Assembly (NCBI GenBank): GCA_015067845.1
Contig: SVLT01000007.1
Span: forward strand, 31,509 to 95,508
DNA length: 64,000 nt
Direction of reading: 5' to 3'
Source of the DNA: Oscillospiraceae bacterium
Lineage (GTDB): Bacteria; Bacillota; Clostridia; Oscillospirales; Oscillospiraceae
In this document: piece by piece, positions 17,955 through 28,456 of the stretch
Layout of the letters: each line of letters opens with the position of its first letter
Numbering within the stretch: the first letter of the stretch is position 1
Notes under the pieces: generated by a model
Seen by the model: only the letters and a program-made list of their open reading frames with translations
Databases searched by the model: none
What the model was told of the DNA's origin: nothing
Position numbers and translations under genes: made by a program

Positions 17955-19580
17955 ATGTCCGCCTATCAAGCACTATATCGTAAATACCGTCCCCAGACTT
18001 TTGATGACGTTTCCGGTCAACTGGCGGTGACCCAAACCTTAAAGACGCAGTTGATGACCGGAAAAATGAGCCATGCGTATTTGTTTACAGGCTCCCGGGG
18101 TACCGGCAAGACCAGTTGCGCCAAGATTTTGGCCAAGGCGGTGAACTGCCTGAATCCGCAGGACGGCAATCCCTGTAACTGCTGTGAGGCCTGCCGAACC
18201 ATTGATTCCGGTGCCTGTATGGATGTATTGGAGATCGATGCGGCTTCCAACAACGGTGTTGACAATGTGCGCGATTTGCGTGATGATGCTATCTACACGC
18301 CTTCTCAGGTGAAAATGCGGGTGTACATCATCGACGAGGTGCATATGCTTTCCATTTCCGCGTTCAACGCCCTATTGAAGATCATCGAAGAACCCCCGGA
18401 GCATCTGCTGTTTATTCTGGCTACCACGGAACTGCATAAAGTTCCTGCGACCATTTTGTCTCGGTGCCAGCGGTTCTCTTTCCGCCGCATCAGTCAAGAA
18501 GATATTGCCCAGCGGCTGCAATATGTGGCCTATCAGGAAAATATTGATCTGGATGATTCAGCAGCCCGTGTTTTGGCGCGGATGGCTGACGGCGGTATGC
18601 GCGATGGATTGAGCCTGTTGGATCAATGTGCGTCTGCAACCGTTGGAGAACTGACAGCGGAGCGTGTTTATGCCTGTCTGGGTATTGCAGGTGAGCGAAA
18701 AGCTGCCGAGATGATGGGCTATATTGCGTCGCACAATACCGCAAAAGCCTTGGAATTACTGAATAAACTCTATTCTGATGGCAAGGAATTGGGCGCGTTG
18801 TTGGACGAACTTGCCTGCCTTGCCAGAGATATTTTGGTTTTGAAAACTGCCCCGGATGCGGGTCTGACCATGCTCTCCGGTGTGGCATCCGATAAGGAAG
18901 CTGCAGCCCTTGCAAAACAGCTGTCCAGCGGCGAACTGGTGCAGATTGTGGAGAGCTTGGAAACCACCATGTCCGGTTTTACCCGGAGCGCCAGCCGCAG
19001 AATGGATGCGGAGCTGTGCCTGATTCGGCTGTGCCAGCCGGAGCTGCAGCTGGATCCTCAAAGCCTGAACGCCAGACTGACCCGGATGGAGGAACAGCTG
19101 AAAAGCGGCAGCTTTGTGTCTGCCGTTGCCGCCCCTCAGCCCGTACAGGAAGAACCAGAGGAGGAGCGTCCCCCCATGCCCGGGGATGAGGATGTCCCAC
19201 CCGTGGAGGAAGAGCCTGCGGTGCAGCCGGTTGTTGAGGATACCCCTATCGGTTTTTGGGCAGAATTGGTAGCGGCCATCCGGCAGGAGATGAAACCGCC
19301 GTTAGTTGGTTTCTTTACCACCGGTGAAAATGCCACTGTCCAGGGTGTGCTCCAAGGCAATCAGGTCGTCCTGCGGTGCAACAATAAGTTTATCCTGGAT
19401 ATGGTGAACAAACCGGATGTTTTGGCGTTGGTGGCTCGTAAGGCCTCCGCGGTTTTGAACAAGGCCGTTACAGCCAGAGCAGAGGATGCCTCTGCAAAAC
19501 CCCAGACCGGCGGAAAAATGGAACGGCTCATGGATTTTGGCCGTGCTCACAGCGATATCGTGAATATTAAGAACAACTAA
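17955..19580 (+). CDS. dnaX: DNA polymerase III subunit gamma/tau
   Basis: YQALYRKYRPQTFDDVSGQ; GSRGTGKTSCAKILAKAVNC; zinc site CNCCEAC; DEVHMLS. Confidence 0.96.
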   Translation: MSAYQALYRKYRPQTFDDVSGQLAVTQTLKTQLMTGKMSHAYLFTGSRGTGKTSCAKILAKAVNCLNPQDGNPCNCCEACRTIDSGACMDVLEIDAASNNGVDNVRDLRDDAIYTPSQVKMRVYIIDEVHMLSISAFNALLKIIEEPPEHLLFILATTELHKVPATILSRCQRFSFRRISQEDIAQRLQYVAYQENIDLDDSAARVLARMADGGMRDGLSLLDQCASATVGELTAERVYACLGIAGERKAAEMMGYIASHNTAKALELLNKLYSDGKELGALLDELACLARDILVLKTAPDAGLTMLSGVASDKEAAALAKQLSSGELVQIVESLETTMSGFTRSASRRMDAELCLIRLCQPELQLDPQSLNARLTRMEEQLKSGSFVSAVAAPQPVQEEPEEERPPMPGDEDVPPVEEEPAVQPVVEDTPIGFWAELVAAIRQEMKPPLVGFFTTGENATVQGVLQGNQVVLRCNNKFILDMVNKPDVLALVARKASAVLNKAVTARAEDASAKPQTGGKMERLMDFGRAHSDIVNIKNN

Positions 19581-19590
19581 GGAGTTAATT

Positions 19591-19935
19591 ATGGCAAAGA
19601 ATAATTTCCGGGGCATGCCCGGCGGTATGAATCAGATGGCTATGATGAAGCAGGCTCAGAAGATGCAGCAGGAGCTTCTGCGTATGCAGGAGGAGCAGGA
19701 GACCAAGGTGTATACCGCTTCTGCCGGCGGCGGAATGGTTTCCGCCTCTGTCAACGGCAAGCATGAGGTGGTGGAGCTGACCATCAACCCCGAAGCTGTG
19801 GATCCCGATGATGTAGAAATGCTGCAGGATATGGTCATCGCCGCTGTGAACGAGGCTATGCGCACCGCAGATGCGGAGGCTGCCAACAATATGTCCCGGC
19901 TGACCGGCGGTTTGAACCTGGGAGGCCTGTTCTGA
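19591..19935 (+). CDS. YbaB/EbfC family nucleoid-associated protein
   Basis: MMKQAQKMQQELLRMQEEQETKVYTASAGGGMVSASVNGKHEVVELTINPEAVDPDDVEMLQDMV. Confidence 0.95.
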   Translation: MAKNNFRGMPGGMNQMAMMKQAQKMQQELLRMQEEQETKVYTASAGGGMVSASVNGKHEVVELTINPEAVDPDDVEMLQDMVIAAVNEAMRTADAEAANNMSRLTGGLNLGGLF

Positions 19936-20534
19936 TGCAGTATTTTCCTACCGCATTGCAGGAGCTGGCAGATCAGTTTGCCCGGCTTCCCGGTATTGGG
20001 GGAAAGACGGCGCAACGACTTGCCTTTCATGTGCTGGAGCTGGACGAGGAGGATGCCAAGGCCTTTGCTGAGGCGATCCTCGCGGCGAAGCAGACCGTAC
20101 ATACCTGCCCTGTGTGTCAGAATTTGACGGATCGGGAGATTTGTCCCATCTGCGACAATGAGATGCGCGACGGAAGCACGATTTGCGTGGTGGCAGAACC
20201 CCGGGATGTGATCGCCATGGAACGCAGCCGGGAGTTTAACGGACTTTACCATGTTCTGCATGGCGTGATCTCGCCGCTGAACCATGTGACCCAGGATGAT
20301 ATCCGCATCAAGGAACTGCTGATGCGTGTGGCATCCGGGCAGGTGCGGGAGGTCATTATGGCCACGAACCCGGATACCGAGGGCGAAGCAACTGCTATGT
20401 ATATTTCCCGTCTCCTGCGGCCTATGGAGGTCAAGGTGACCCGATTGGCCTACGGTGTACCCGTGGGCAGTCAACTGGAATATGCCGACGAGGTGACTCT
20501 CTCCCGGGCCCTGGAAGGCAGACAAGAAATTTGA
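19935..20534 (+). CDS. recR: Recombination mediator RecR
   Basis: FARLPGIGGKTAQRLAFHVL; CPVCQNLTDREICPICDNEMRDGSTICVV; ATNPDTEGEATAMYI. Confidence 0.97.
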   Translation: MQYFPTALQELADQFARLPGIGGKTAQRLAFHVLELDEEDAKAFAEAILAAKQTVHTCPVCQNLTDREICPICDNEMRDGSTICVVAEPRDVIAMERSREFNGLYHVLHGVISPLNHVTQDDIRIKELLMRVASGQVREVIMATNPDTEGEATAMYISRLLRPMEVKVTRLAYGVPVGSQLEYADEVTLSRALEGRQEI

Positions 20535-20535
20535 T

Positions 20536-20569
20536 AAAGGCCGTCTGAGATACTCAGATGGCCTTTTGC
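20536..20569 (+). terminator. Terminator after recR
   Basis: AAGGCCGTCTGAGATACTCAGATGGCCTTTTGC. Confidence 0.7.
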
Positions 20570-20585
20570 AAAATGAGGTGAGAAT

Positions 20586-21143
20586 ATGAAAGTAGTTTTC
20601 CTTTTTGGAAGTGCGGCGGTTGGTAAAATGACCGTCGGTCAGGAACTGATGAAGCTTACTGGTCTGCGTCTTTTTCACAACCATATGACCATTGAACCGG
20701 TGTTGGAGATTTTCGGCAGTTTTGAGTCGAAGACGATTCAGCGTTTGCGGCAGGTGATCTTTGAGGATTTCGCAGAAACAGATCATTACGGCATGATTTT
20801 CACCTTTATGTGGGCGTTCAATTGCCATGAGGACTGGGAGTTTGGTGATCATGTGCGGCGGATGTTTGAGGATAGAAATCCGGAAACGGAATTCTACTAT
20901 GTAGAATTGGTAGCAGATCAGAAGACCAGACTGGAACGAAACGCCACGGAAAACCGCCTTGCTCATAAAGCATCCAAACGGGATTTAGAAGCGTCCAACT
21001 CTCGATTGTTGCGGGATGATGCCAAATTCCGTCTGGAAAGCCTGCCGGGTGAAATCCCCTTTGAAAACTATTTGAAGATCGACAATACCCATCTGTCGGC
21101 AGAGGAAACGGCAAAACAAATTCAGGAACACTTCCAGTTATAA
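20586..21143 (+). CDS. P-loop kinase-like protein
   Basis: MKVVFLFGSAAVGKMTVGQEL Walker A-like; kinase-like fold by pattern. Confidence 0.65.
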   Translation: MKVVFLFGSAAVGKMTVGQELMKLTGLRLFHNHMTIEPVLEIFGSFESKTIQRLRQVIFEDFAETDHYGMIFTFMWAFNCHEDWEFGDHVRRMFEDRNPETEFYYVELVADQKTRLERNATENRLAHKASKRDLEASNSRLLRDDAKFRLESLPGEIPFENYLKIDNTHLSAEETAKQIQEHFQL

Positions 21144-21175
21144 AAAGCGGCTGTGCAATTGCACAGCCGTTTTTG
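21143..21175. terminator. Bidirectional terminator between convergent genes
   Basis: AAAAAGCGGCTGTGCAATTGCACAGCCGTTTTTG. Confidence 0.85.
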
Positions 21176-22258
21176 TCATACCTTATGCTCGCAGTAGATA
21201 CAGCGGTAGATATTTGCTCTGGGGTCAGTCAGCTTGGCCAGATGAGGAAGCTCCTGCTCCACCTGGCAGATGCACTTGGGATTGGTGCAGATGCGGTCGG
21301 TCAAATAGCCGCTGGTGTCCACAGTTTGCCGTACGGGATTCTTTTCTGCTTCCTCTAAAAGCATGAGGATCAGCGCCATGCGCACATATTTGCCGTTCAG
21401 AGCCTGGCGGAAATAGGCCGCACGGGGGTCACTGTCCACTGCCACGCTGATCTCGTTGACCCGGGGCAGAGGATGGAGCACACACATCTTTTTCTTAGCC
21501 TGCGCCATCTTCCCGGGATCCAGAATGTAGCAGTTTTTCAGCCGTTCGTATTCTTCCAGAGAGTCGAAACGCTCCCTCTGAATACGGGTCATGTACAGCA
21601 CATCCAGCTCGGGCATGGCATCATCCAGGGACAATACTTCCTCGTAGGGAATTCCGTAGCGTTCCAACACATTGAAGCGGATGAACCCGGGAACCTTTAA
21701 TTCCGGGGGAGAGATCAGCACAAACTTGACACCCTTGTAACGAGCCATGGCCTCAATGAGAGAGTGGACGGTTCTGCCGTATTTCAGGTCGCCGCACAGA
21801 CCGATGGTCAGATTGTCCAGTCGGCCCATTTCCCGGGAAATGGTGAGAAGATCCGTCAAGGTCTGGGTGGGATGGTTGTGACCGCCGTCACCGGCGTTGA
21901 TGACCGGAACGGTTGCGTTGTTTGCGGCAACATAGGGTGCGCCCTCTCTGGGATGGCGGATTGCCATGATGTCCGCATAGCAGGAAAGCACATTTGCAGT
22001 GTCTGCCATGCTTTCACCCTTTGCGGCAGAGGAGGAGTTGGCTTCGCTGAAACCCAGTACACTTCCGCCCAGCTCCAGCATTGCGGCCTCAAAACTCAGC
22101 CGGGTACGGGTGGAGGGCTCGAAAAAGAGGGTTGCCAGCTTCTTATAGCGGCACTTTTCCCGATAATTCTCCGGATGGTCGATGATATCCTTTGCAGTGG
22201 CGACAAGTCTGTCCAGTTCTTCCACCGAAAAATCCAGGATGCTGATCAAGCTTCTCAT
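21176..22258 (-). CDS. pyrB: Aspartate carbamoyltransferase catalytic chain with C-terminal PyrI-like zinc-binding extension
   Basis: [43 protein letters not shown]-term [15 protein letters not shown]. Confidence 0.94.
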   Translation of the reverse strand: MRSLISILDFSVEELDRLVATAKDIIDHPENYREKCRYKKLATLFFEPSTRTRLSFEAAMLELGGSVLGFSEANSSSAAKGESMADTANVLSCYADIMAIRHPREGAPYVAANNATVPVINAGDGGHNHPTQTLTDLLTISREMGRLDNLTIGLCGDLKYGRTVHSLIEAMARYKGVKFVLISPPELKVPGFIRFNVLERYGIPYEEVLSLDDAMPELDVLYMTRIQRERFDSLEEYERLKNCYILDPGKMAQAKKKMCVLHPLPRVNEISVAVDSDPRAAYFRQALNGKYVRMALILMLLEEAEKNPVRQTVDTSGYLTDRICTNPKCICQVEQELPHLAKLTDPRANIYRCIYCEHKV

Positions 22259-22911
22259 ACTTTTGCTCCGTTCACAGCCAGATAGTTCTTGATACGGGTA
22301 ACATTTTCTTCATTGGCAGGGTCTTCTTCCAAATATTCGATGATGTCATACACATCCACCACGGAGTATACGGGGAAGCCGAATTCTTCTTCGATCTCCT
22401 GCATAGCGCCCTTTTCGCCCTGGCCCTTTTCCTTCCGGTCCACCATGACAAAGGTCGCGGCTACCTTGACGCCTTCCACATGGCTGAGAATTGCCATGCT
22501 TTCACGAATGGCGGTGCCGGCGGTGATCACATCTTCTACAATGACCACTTCCTCACCGGCCTGGGGAACATAGCCCACGAAAACACCGCCTTCACCGTGA
22601 TCTTTCACTTCCTTGCGGTTGAAGAAGAAGGGAACATTCAGTCCGTTCTTGCTCAGAGCAACCGCTGCGGACACGGCAATGGAAATGCCCTTGTAGGCGG
22701 GGCCATAGAGGACGGTTGCCTTGTTGCCAACCTTTTCAAAGTAGGCTTTTGCGTAAAATTCGCCCAATTTTGCGATTTCTTCGCCGGTTTTGATCATGCC
22801 GGCGTTGATAAAGTAGGGGATCTTGCGGCCGGATTTGGCGGTAAAATCACCAAATTTCAGAACGCCGGCACCTTGCAGGAACTGGATAAATTCTCTCTTA
22901 TAGGCTTCCAT
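22255..22911 (-). CDS. pyrE: Orotate phosphoribosyltransferase
   Basis: [22 protein letters not shown] motif; operon context. Confidence 0.94.
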   Translation of the reverse strand: MEAYKREFIQFLQGAGVLKFGDFTAKSGRKIPYFINAGMIKTGEEIAKLGEFYAKAYFEKVGNKATVLYGPAYKGISIAVSAAVALSKNGLNVPFFFNRKEVKDHGEGGVFVGYVPQAGEEVVIVEDVITAGTAIRESMAILSHVEGVKVAATFVMVDRKEKGQGEKGAMQEIEEEFGFPVYSVVDVYDIIEYLEEDPANEENVTRIKNYLAVNGAKV

Positions 22912-22921
22912 ATTAGTCTCC

Positions 22922-23620
22922 TTAGTCGCAGAATTCTGCTACGCAGCGTTCATATGCCGCAACAGGATCTTCGGCAGCGGTGATGGGACGGCCCACCACG
23001 ATGTAGTCAGAGCCGATGGCCTTGGCGGCAGCGGGGGTCATGACTCGCTTCTGGTCACCTGCATCGCCATCCGCAAAGCGCACGCCGGGGGTGACGGTCA
23101 GGAAGTCCTTGCCGCAGTAGTCATGTACCTTTCCTGCTTCCAGAGGAGAACACACGATGCCGTCCAGACCGGCATTCTTTGCGTTTTGCGCATAGTGCAT
23201 GACAACCTCATCGATGGGGGCTTTGATCAGCAGATCCTTTTCCATGCTTTCCTGGTCAGTGGATGTCAGTTGGGTGACGGCGATCAGCAGGGGACGGGTG
23301 CCGTCCTCCCGGGTCAAGCCTTCCAATGCGGCCTTCATCATGGCAGTTGTGCCGGCAGCGTGGAGATTGCAGATGTCAACATCCAGATGGGACAGAACGG
23401 ACATGGCTTTTTTGACCGTGTTGGGAATGTCGTGAAGCTTCAGATCCAGGAAGATCTTGTGGCCACGGGCCTTGATCTCCCGAACGATGCTGGGGCCCTC
23501 TGCGTAGAAGAGCTCCATGCCGATCTTCACGAAAGGCTTTTTGCCCTGGAACTTGTCCAGAAAAGCGATGGTTGCCTCCTTAGAGGAAAAGTCGCAGGCT
23601 ACGATAACGTCCTTACCCAT
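22922..23620 (-). CDS. pyrF: Orotidine 5'-phosphate decarboxylase
   Basis: [52 protein letters not shown]. Confidence 0.95.
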   Translation of the reverse strand: MGKDVIVACDFSSKEATIAFLDKFQGKKPFVKIGMELFYAEGPSIVREIKARGHKIFLDLKLHDIPNTVKKAMSVLSHLDVDICNLHAAGTTAMMKAALEGLTREDGTRPLLIAVTQLTSTDQESMEKDLLIKAPIDEVVMHYAQNAKNAGLDGIVCSPLEAGKVHDYCGKDFLTVTPGVRFADGDAGDQKRVMTPAAAKAIGSDYIVVGRPITAAEDPVAAYERCVAEFCD

Positions 23621-24527
23621 GATTTACGCCTCCTATAATATCTTGTAGATTTTCAATTCTGTATTTTTCCATCACCCGGGGCAGATCCCGGACGATATCT
23701 CTGCAAATGCAGGGATTTACCAGATTGGCCGCGCCGATCTGGACGGCAGTTGCACCTGCCATCATCATTTCCACTACATCCTCGGCACTGCTCACGCCGC
23801 CCATGCCGATGACGGGGATATTCACTGCCTGAGCCACCTGATAGACCATGCGCACCGCCACCGGGAAAACTCCCGGGCCGGAGTAGCCACCCATGGTGTT
23901 GGCAATGATGGGCTTGCGCTTATTCAGATCGATACGCATACCCAACATGGTGTTGATGAGGCTGATGCCGTCCGCACCTGCCTCTTCGCAGGCCTTGGCG
24001 ATGGTAACAATGTCGGTGACATTGGGGGACAGCTTGATGATCACCGGCTTTGTGGTGACGGCTTTGACCGCCCGGGTCACCTCCGCCGCAGCTTCCGGGG
24101 ATGTACCGAAGCTCATGCCGCCGCCGTGGACATTGGGACAGCTGACATTGACTTCCAGCCAGCCAACTTGTTCCTCTTTATCCAGCTTGGCGCAGGTGTA
24201 GGTGTATTCCTCCACGGAAAAACCGGAAACATTGGCCATGACCGGCTTATGGAAACATTTTTTTAGCTTGGGGAGCTCCTCGGCAATGACCTTTTCCACA
24301 CCGGGATTTTGCAGGCCCACGGCATTGATCATGCCGCCGGGGCACTCCGCGATCCGGGGCGTGGGATTGCCGAAACGGGGCTCTTTAGTCGTGCCCTTAA
24401 AGGAAAAGGTGCCCAATTCGTTGATGTCATAGAGCTCTGCGAACTCATAACCGTAGCCAAATGTACCGGAGGCAGGGATGACCGGATTGCTCAGCTCGAT
24501 CCCACAGAGGTTTACGTTCAATCCCAT
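23613..24527 (-). CDS. pyrD: Dihydroorotate dehydrogenase (class 1B)
   Basis: [61 protein letters not shown]; start trimmed from ORF track (24611) to the MGLNVN start. Confidence 0.93.
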   Translation of the reverse strand: MGLNVNLCGIELSNPVIPASGTFGYGYEFAELYDINELGTFSFKGTTKEPRFGNPTPRIAECPGGMINAVGLQNPGVEKVIAEELPKLKKCFHKPVMANVSGFSVEEYTYTCAKLDKEEQVGWLEVNVSCPNVHGGGMSFGTSPEAAAEVTRAVKAVTTKPVIIKLSPNVTDIVTIAKACEEAGADGISLINTMLGMRIDLNKRKPIIANTMGGYSGPGVFPVAVRMVYQVAQAVNIPVIGMGGVSSAEDVVEMMMAGATAVQIGAANLVNPCICRDIVRDLPRVMEKYRIENLQDIIGGVNHG

Positions 24528-25249
24528 AAGATCTCCTCCTTTTTCATCACTGGGCCTTCCTTGCAGATACGCTTGTAACCGGTGAGGGTCTTGCAGGAGC
24601 AGCCCATGCAAGCGCCAAAGCCGCAGCCCATACGCTCCTCAAAGCTCATCTGACCGGAGGTGTTGGTTGCCTTATACACCGCTTTCAGCATGGGCTCCGG
24701 GCCGCAGGTGTAAAAATAGGTGTAATTTTCCGGCAGAGCGTCAGTGACGAAGCCTTTTTTGCCGTAAGAACCGTCTACGGTAGTCACTTGCACATGACAA
24801 CCCAAGGCCTTGAATTCTTCCTCATAGAAAATTTCATTTGCGGTGTTGAAACCGAGAATAACGGAAACAGCTTTGCCCTGTGTAACCAATTTCTTCGCAA
24901 GGTTGTACATGGGCGGTACGCCCACACCGCCGCCCAAAAGCACCGGTGCGTTGCCGGAAAGAGAAAGGTCATAGCCGTTACCCAATCCAGTGAGAATGTC
25001 CAGCGTTTCGCCGGTTTTTATCCCGGACATGGCGGCTGTGCCCTTGCCCACCACCTTGTAAATGATAGTCAGGGTCTTTTCGTCGTAATCGCAGACGGAA
25101 ATGGGCCGCCGCAGGAAGTGACCCTCCAGCTGAATGTTTACAAACTGGCCGGGGGCGGTGATGGCAGAGGTATCACCGGCGAGCACCATTTTGTATACGC
25201 TGTCCGTCAGTGCGTCGTTACTGAGAACGGCAAAAATACTTTGCTTCAT
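24518..25249 (-). CDS. pyrK: Dihydroorotate dehydrogenase electron transfer subunit
   Basis: FAD/NAD domain GGGVGVPPMYNLAKKL; Cys cluster EERMGCGFGACMGCSCKTL. Confidence 0.94.
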   Translation of the reverse strand: MKQSIFAVLSNDALTDSVYKMVLAGDTSAITAPGQFVNIQLEGHFLRRPISVCDYDEKTLTIIYKVVGKGTAAMSGIKTGETLDILTGLGNGYDLSLSGNAPVLLGGGVGVPPMYNLAKKLVTQGKAVSVILGFNTANEIFYEEEFKALGCHVQVTTVDGSYGKKGFVTDALPENYTYFYTCGPEPMLKAVYKATNTSGQMSFEERMGCGFGACMGCSCKTLTGYKRICKEGPVMKKEEILWD

Positions 25250-25260
25250 GGGTTACCCCC

Positions 25261-28200
25261 TTAGGCATCAATGGTAGAAATGGTAAGCGTGGTTTCTTCC
25301 AGCACATCCAGCAGAACCTTGACTGTGTCCAAAGCGGTGAACATGGTCACATTGTATTCTGTGGCGATCTGGCGGATCTGTACGCCGTCATCCTCGTTGT
25401 GACCGGGATTGCGGGTGTTGATCACATAGGCAATATGCCCTTGCCGCAGAGCCTCAGGAATCTCGCTGCTGCCCTCGCTGATCTTGCTCAGTACGTGGGT
25501 GCGGATTCCGTTGGACTTCAAGAACTTAGCAGTACCGGCTGTGGCTTCAATATTGAAACCCAGATTGTAGAACCGGCGAATGAGGGGCAGAGCCTCTTCC
25601 TTATCCCGGTCCGCAATGGTGACCAGAACTGTGCCGTAATTTTGCAGATGCATGCCGGAGGCCTGCAAAGCCTTGTAAAGCGCGCGGGTCAGGGTGTTAT
25701 CGTAACCGATGGCTTCGCCGGTGGACTTCATTTCCGGGGACAGATAAGCGTCCAGACCGCGGATCTTGTTAAAGGAGAAGACGGGAGCCTTGACATACCA
25801 GCGTTCCTTTTCGTCAGGATAGATGTCAAAGATGCCCAGCTCTTTCAGGCTCTTGCCCAGGATAACCTCGGTGGCAATGTCCGCCAGGCTGTAACCGGTG
25901 GATTTGCTGAGGAAGGGAACGGTACGGGAGGAACGGGGATTGACCTCGATGATATACACATTGTCATCCTTGTCCACGATGAACTGGATGTTGTAAAGAC
26001 CCACAATGCCGATACCCAGACCCAGCTTCTTGGCATATTGCAGGATCGTACCCTTCACCTTGTTGGAAATGGAGAAGGAGGGGTAGACAGAGATGGAGTC
26101 ACCGGAGTGAACACCGGTGCGTTCCACCAGTTCCATAATACCGGGAATGAATACATTCCGTCCATCACAGATGGCATCCACCTCAACCTCGCGGCCTTCA
26201 ATATACTTATCCACAAGCACAGGCTTGTCCTCGTCGATCTCAACGGCGGTTTTCAGGTAGTGGCGCAGCTGCTCTTCGTTGGCAACGATCTGCATTGCCC
26301 GCCCACCCAGAACGAAGGAGGGGCGCACCAGCACGGGGTAGCCGATCTCAGCGGCGGCCTTGATGCCGTCCTCGATCTTGGTGACTGCCTGACCCTTTGC
26401 CCGGGGGATATCCAGCTCGTTCAGGAGATTTTCGAATGCGTTACGGTCTTCCGCCTTGTCGATGGCGGCGCAATCCGTGCCGATGATCTTAACACCCCGG
26501 TCGTGGAGAGGTTGCGCCAGATTGATGGCGGTCTGGCCGCCCAGAGATGCAATGACACCCACGGGCTTTTCAAACTCGATGATGTTCATCACATCCTCGG
26601 GAGTCAGGGGCTCAAAGTACAGCTTGTCCGCTGTGGTGTAGTCGGTGGAGACGGTTTCGGGGTTGTTGTTGATGATAATAGCCTCGTAGCCGGCTTTCTT
26701 GATGGTCATGACCGCATGGACTGTGGAATAGTCAAATTCTACGCCCTGGCCGATGCGGATGGGGCCTGCACCCAGCACGATGATCTTCTTCTTGTCCGTC
26801 AGAACGGAAGCGTTCTCACCGGAGTAAGAGGAGTAGAAGTAGGGGATATAGGCATTGGTGTGGCAGGTGTCCACCATGCGGAACACGGGGAACAGGTTAT
26901 TGGCTTTACGGAAATTGTACACGTCCATTTCCGTGCATTTCCAAAGTCTTGCCACATACTTATCACTGAAGCCCATCTTTTTGGCGGCGGTCAGGGTAGC
27001 AAGGTCGTTAACATTGATTTTCAGCGTTTCCTCCATATCCACGATGCGCTTGATGGCTTCCAGGAAATAGGGAGTGATCTGGGTGATCTCGTGGATCTTT
27101 TCAATGGAAACACCGTGGTAGACCAACTCTGCGATGGCAAAAATATTGTCGGAGCGGAAAACCTTGATATAGTCCAGCAGTTCTTCCACGCTCATACTGT
27201 CGAATTTGTGGTGGTAGATGTGATTGGCTCCGGTTTCCAGGGAACGGATGCCTTTGAGCAGGGATTCCTCCAGTGTGGAACCGATGCCCATGACTTCGCC
27301 GGTGGCTTTCATCTGGGTACCCAGCACATTGGTTGCAGAGGTGAACTTGTCGAAGGGGAAGCGGGGGAGCTTGGCAATCACATAGTCCAGTTGAGGCTCA
27401 AATGCGGCAGTTGTATTGGCAATCTGAATCTCATCCAGAGTCATGCCCACAGCGATCTTGGCTGTTACCTTGGCAATGGGATAGCCGGATGCCTTGGAAG
27501 CCAAAGCGGAAGAACGGGAAACTCTGGGATTGACCTCAATCAGGTAGTACTCAGAAGAATTGGGGTTCAGAGCAAACTGCACATTACAGCCGCCCTCAAT
27601 TTTCAGTTCCCGAATCAGTTTAATGGCGGAATCATTGAGCATTTTCAGATCGTGGTCGCTGAGGGTCATGATGGGTGCGACCACCAGACTATCGCCGGTG
27701 TGAACACCCACGGGATCAATGTTTTCCATGCCGCAGATGGTAATGGCGTGGTCACTGCCGTCACGCATGACCTCAAACTCGATCTCCTTGTAGCCCTTTA
27801 CGGACTTCTCGATCAGGACCTGATGGACAGGGGAGAGCTTAAAGGCGTTCAGGCCGATTTCGATCAATTCTTCCTCGTTGTAGGCAAAGCCGCCGCCGGT
27901 ACCGCCCAAAGTAAATGCAGGACGCAGAACGACCGGATAGCCGATCCGCTTGGCGGCTTCCTTGGCTTCGTCGATGGAATAGGTGATCTCGGAGGGAATG
28001 ACCGGCTCGCCGATGGACTGGCAGAGCTCCTTGAACATTTCCCGGTCTTCGGCCCGTTCAATGGATGCGCTGGGTGTGCCCAACAGCTCCACACGGCATT
28101 CCTTCAAAATACCCTTTTTCTCCAGCTGCATGGCCAAATTCAGACCGGTCTGACCGCCGATGCCGGGAACGATGGCATCGGGACGCTCGTGACGGATGAT

Positions 28201-28428
28201 CTTCGCTACATATTCCAGGGTCAGCGGTTCCATATAGACCTTGTCGGCAACGGTGGTGTCGGTCATGATGGTGGCAGGATTGGAGTTCACCAAAACCACC
28301 TCATAACCCTCTTCCCGGAGGGCGAGACAGGCCTGGGTACCGGCATAGTCGAATTCCGCTGCCTGGCCGATGATGATAGGGCCGGAGCCGATGATCATAA
28401 TTTTTTTGATATCTGTACGCTTAGCCAT
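25261..28428 (-). CDS. carB: Carbamoyl-phosphate synthase large subunit
   Basis: IMIIGSGPIIIGQAAEFDYAGTQACLALREEGYEVVLVNSNPATIMTD; duplicated ATP-grasp halves. Confidence 0.97.
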   Translation of the reverse strand: MAKRTDIKKIMIIGSGPIIIGQAAEFDYAGTQACLALREEGYEVVLVNSNPATIMTDTTVADKVYMEPLTLEYVAKIIRHERPDAIVPGIGGQTGLNLAMQLEKKGILKECRVELLGTPSASIERAEDREMFKELCQSIGEPVIPSEITYSIDEAKEAAKRIGYPVVLRPAFTLGGTGGGFAYNEEELIEIGLNAFKLSPVHQVLIEKSVKGYKEIEFEVMRDGSDHAITICGMENIDPVGVHTGDSLVVAPIMTLSDHDLKMLNDSAIKLIRELKIEGGCNVQFALNPNSSEYYLIEVNPRVSRSSALASKASGYPIAKVTAKIAVGMTLDEIQIANTTAAFEPQLDYVIAKLPRFPFDKFTSATNVLGTQMKATGEVMGIGSTLEESLLKGIRSLETGANHIYHHKFDSMSVEELLDYIKVFRSDNIFAIAELVYHGVSIEKIHEITQITPYFLEAIKRIVDMEETLKINVNDLATLTAAKKMGFSDKYVARLWKCTEMDVYNFRKANNLFPVFRMVDTCHTNAYIPYFYSSYSGENASVLTDKKKIIVLGAGPIRIGQGVEFDYSTVHAVMTIKKAGYEAIIINNNPETVSTDYTTADKLYFEPLTPEDVMNIIEFEKPVGVIASLGGQTAINLAQPLHDRGVKIIGTDCAAIDKAEDRNAFENLLNELDIPRAKGQAVTKIEDGIKAAAEIGYPVLVRPSFVLGGRAMQIVANEEQLRHYLKTAVEIDEDKPVLVDKYIEGREVEVDAICDGRNVFIPGIMELVERTGVHSGDSISVYPSFSISNKVKGTILQYAKKLGLGIGIVGLYNIQFIVDKDDNVYIIEVNPRSSRTVPFLSKSTGYSLADIATEVILGKSLKELGIFDIYPDEKERWYVKAPVFSFNKIRGLDAYLSPEMKSTGEAIGYDNTLTRALYKALQASGMHLQNYGTVLVTIADRDKEEALPLIRRFYNLGFNIEATAGTAKFLKSNGIRTHVLSKISEGSSEIPEALRQGHIAYVINTRNPGHNEDDGVQIRQIATEYNVTMFTALDTVKVLLDVLEETTLTISTIDA

Positions 28429-28456
28429 AAGAAAGCCTCCATAACTCTTTTGGATA

